7,188 nt of DNA, from NCBI GenBank assembly GCA_002471225.1, contig DKPO01000025.1, positions 21,056 to 28,243 on the forward strand. Reading direction: 5' to 3'. Below the pieces are notes generated by a model. That model was not told where the DNA came from. It saw nothing but the letters and a program-made list of their open reading frames with translations, and ran no database searches. The translations under genes and the position numbers were made by a program. Source of the stretch: Porphyromonadaceae bacterium UBA7332. Its GTDB lineage: Bacteria > Bacteroidota > Bacteroidia > Bacteroidales > UBA7332. Of the stretch, positions 6,999-7,188 are shown piece by piece (within the stretch, counting starts at the first letter, position 1; each line of letters begins with the position of its first letter).

Positions 6999-7040
6999 AG
7001 GCAAATGCGTTCGTTTTCCGATAGTTTTTATCTTATCAGA

Positions 7041-7080
7041 TTTAGATACGTACCAGCGTTTGCGTTGCTACGTATCTAAA
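7041..7080. repeat. 12-bp perfect inverted repeat TTTAGATACGTA / TACGTATCTAAA
   Basis: Arms 7041-7052 and 7069-7080 are exact complements around a 16-base loop with two GCGTT copies. The arms contain the TACGTA cores of two successive array units, so the dyad arises from the array's own periodicity. Confidence 0.75.
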
Positions 7081-7084
7081 AATA

Positions 7085-7102
7085 TTTACATACGTATGTA
7101 AA
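7085..7102. repeat. 18-bp perfect palindrome TTTACATACGTATGTAAA
   Basis: The sequence equals its own reverse complement over 18 bases with no spacer, centred on the TACGTA core of an array unit. It is the best-formed dyad of the array and would be a good homodimer binding site; no known operator is recognised. Confidence 0.75.
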
Positions 7103-7165
7103 ATAATTTTGGTACGTATTAAAAATCAGGTATATAAGATGTTTTTTTATAGCATGAATAGATGT

Positions 7166-7188
7166 AAAAAAAAGCGCCTAATCTTTCG
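7166..7188. other. Possible left half of a terminator hairpin cut by the window edge
   Basis: A run of eight A (7166-7173) is followed by GCGCC and then TAATCTTTCG, where the window stops. The form resembles the left arm and loop of a hairpin whose right arm (GGCGC plus T-run) would lie outside. On the - strand the visible bases read GGCGC then T8, the usual end of a terminator. If so, a gene entering from the right on the - strand ends here. The other arm cannot be seen. Confidence 0.3.

Larger units (their letters stand above)
6809..7119. repeat. Array of about 15 degenerate ACGT-centred dyads with a 22-bp period
   Basis: Units begin with a degenerate nGGTAT or nCGTAT core at 6809, 6830, 6853, 6874, 6895, 6919, 6941, 6963, 6985, 7007, 7026, 7048, 7070, 7092 and 7114. 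Steps are 21, 23, 21, 21, 24, 22, 22, 22, 22, 19, 22, 22, 22 and 22. Each core is flanked by an A-rich arm on the left and a T-rich arm on the right, giving a loose dyad AAAnnTACGTAnnTTT. Sequence drifts along the array: GATATACCGTATC forms on the left, AACGTATTT in the middle, TACGTA on the right (exact copies at 7047, 7069, 7091 and 7113). Units are too divergent for a simple tandem repeat, yet the spacing is kept. Open frames here are short, repetitive and lack plausible starts. I do not recognise the element. Confidence 0.75.

Noticed and set aside
6657..7004. Minus-strand open frame of about 115 codons across the repeat region
   Set aside because: It begins at a TTG, has repetitive aromatic/basic composition that follows the 22-bp repeats, shows no domain, and spans two unrelated repeat clusters. 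It is most simply a by-product of the repeats.
6882..7101. Two overlapping plus-strand open frames of 60-65 codons
   Set aside because: They overlap each other and the hairpins in different frames, have no plausible leader, and their sequences mirror the DNA repeat. No independent sign of coding.
6877..7111. Matches to the TAnnTTTG -7 box at 6877-6884 (+), 7104-7111 (+) and 6938-6945 (-)
   Set aside because: Each matches the fixed positions, but none has a TTTG-type -33 element at 19-21 bases, and such matches are expected in AT-rich repeats.
6809..7119. CRISPR array
   Set aside because: The regular 22-bp spacing invites the idea, but there is no conserved repeat alternating with unique spacers and no cas gene. 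The whole unit drifts.
6809..7119. Plasmid-type iteron origin
   Set aside because: About 22 bp is a usual iteron length, but no replication initiator or DnaA box was recognised, and the setting (tRNA, glycosidases) looks chromosomal.

Overview
This AT-rich window is very probably chromosomal DNA of a Bacteroidota, most likely Bacteroidales. Support comes from two secreted N-acetylhexosaminidases of Bacteroides type, starts preceded by A/T-rich leaders without Shine-Dalgarno sequences, and -7 boxes of the TAnnTTTG form. Genus is not decided; a Dysgonomonas- or Parabacteroides-like organism would fit.

Layout, all genes on the + strand. 1-17: 3' end of a tRNA, probably tRNA-Leu, followed by its terminator. 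196-1797: secreted GH20 beta-N-acetylhexosaminidase with its own promoter and terminator. 1934-2494: Crp/Fnr-family regulator. 2593-3729: integral-membrane acyltransferase of the OafA type, with a promoter-like box in front and a 21-bp inverted repeat behind. 3878-6427: secreted GH84 enzyme, clearly homologous to the Bacteroides thetaiotaomicron O-GlcNAcase, followed by a strong terminator. 6496-7188: about 690 bases without a credible gene, filled with short repeats and inverted repeats.

The two glycosidases share a specificity (terminal beta-linked GlcNAc/GalNAc) and both carry signal peptides, so they probably trim host or dietary glycans outside the cytoplasm. Terminators separate them and no SusC/SusD pair is visible, so this is not a classical polysaccharide utilisation locus. 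The regulator and the acyltransferase between them may form a unit of their own; any link to the glycosidases is inference.

The most unusual part is the right-hand non-coding region. It moves through short-motif families: ATGGCAATT (partly at an exact 12-bp period), then TGACAATTG, then a 305-bp array of about 15 degenerate dyads centred on ACGT. Those dyads recur every 21-24 bp, mostly exactly 22. The array contains several perfect hairpins, two of which are mutually exclusive. It matches no element I can name and is not a CRISPR. An ordered protein-binding array, a structured RNA or an unclassified repeat family are all possible.
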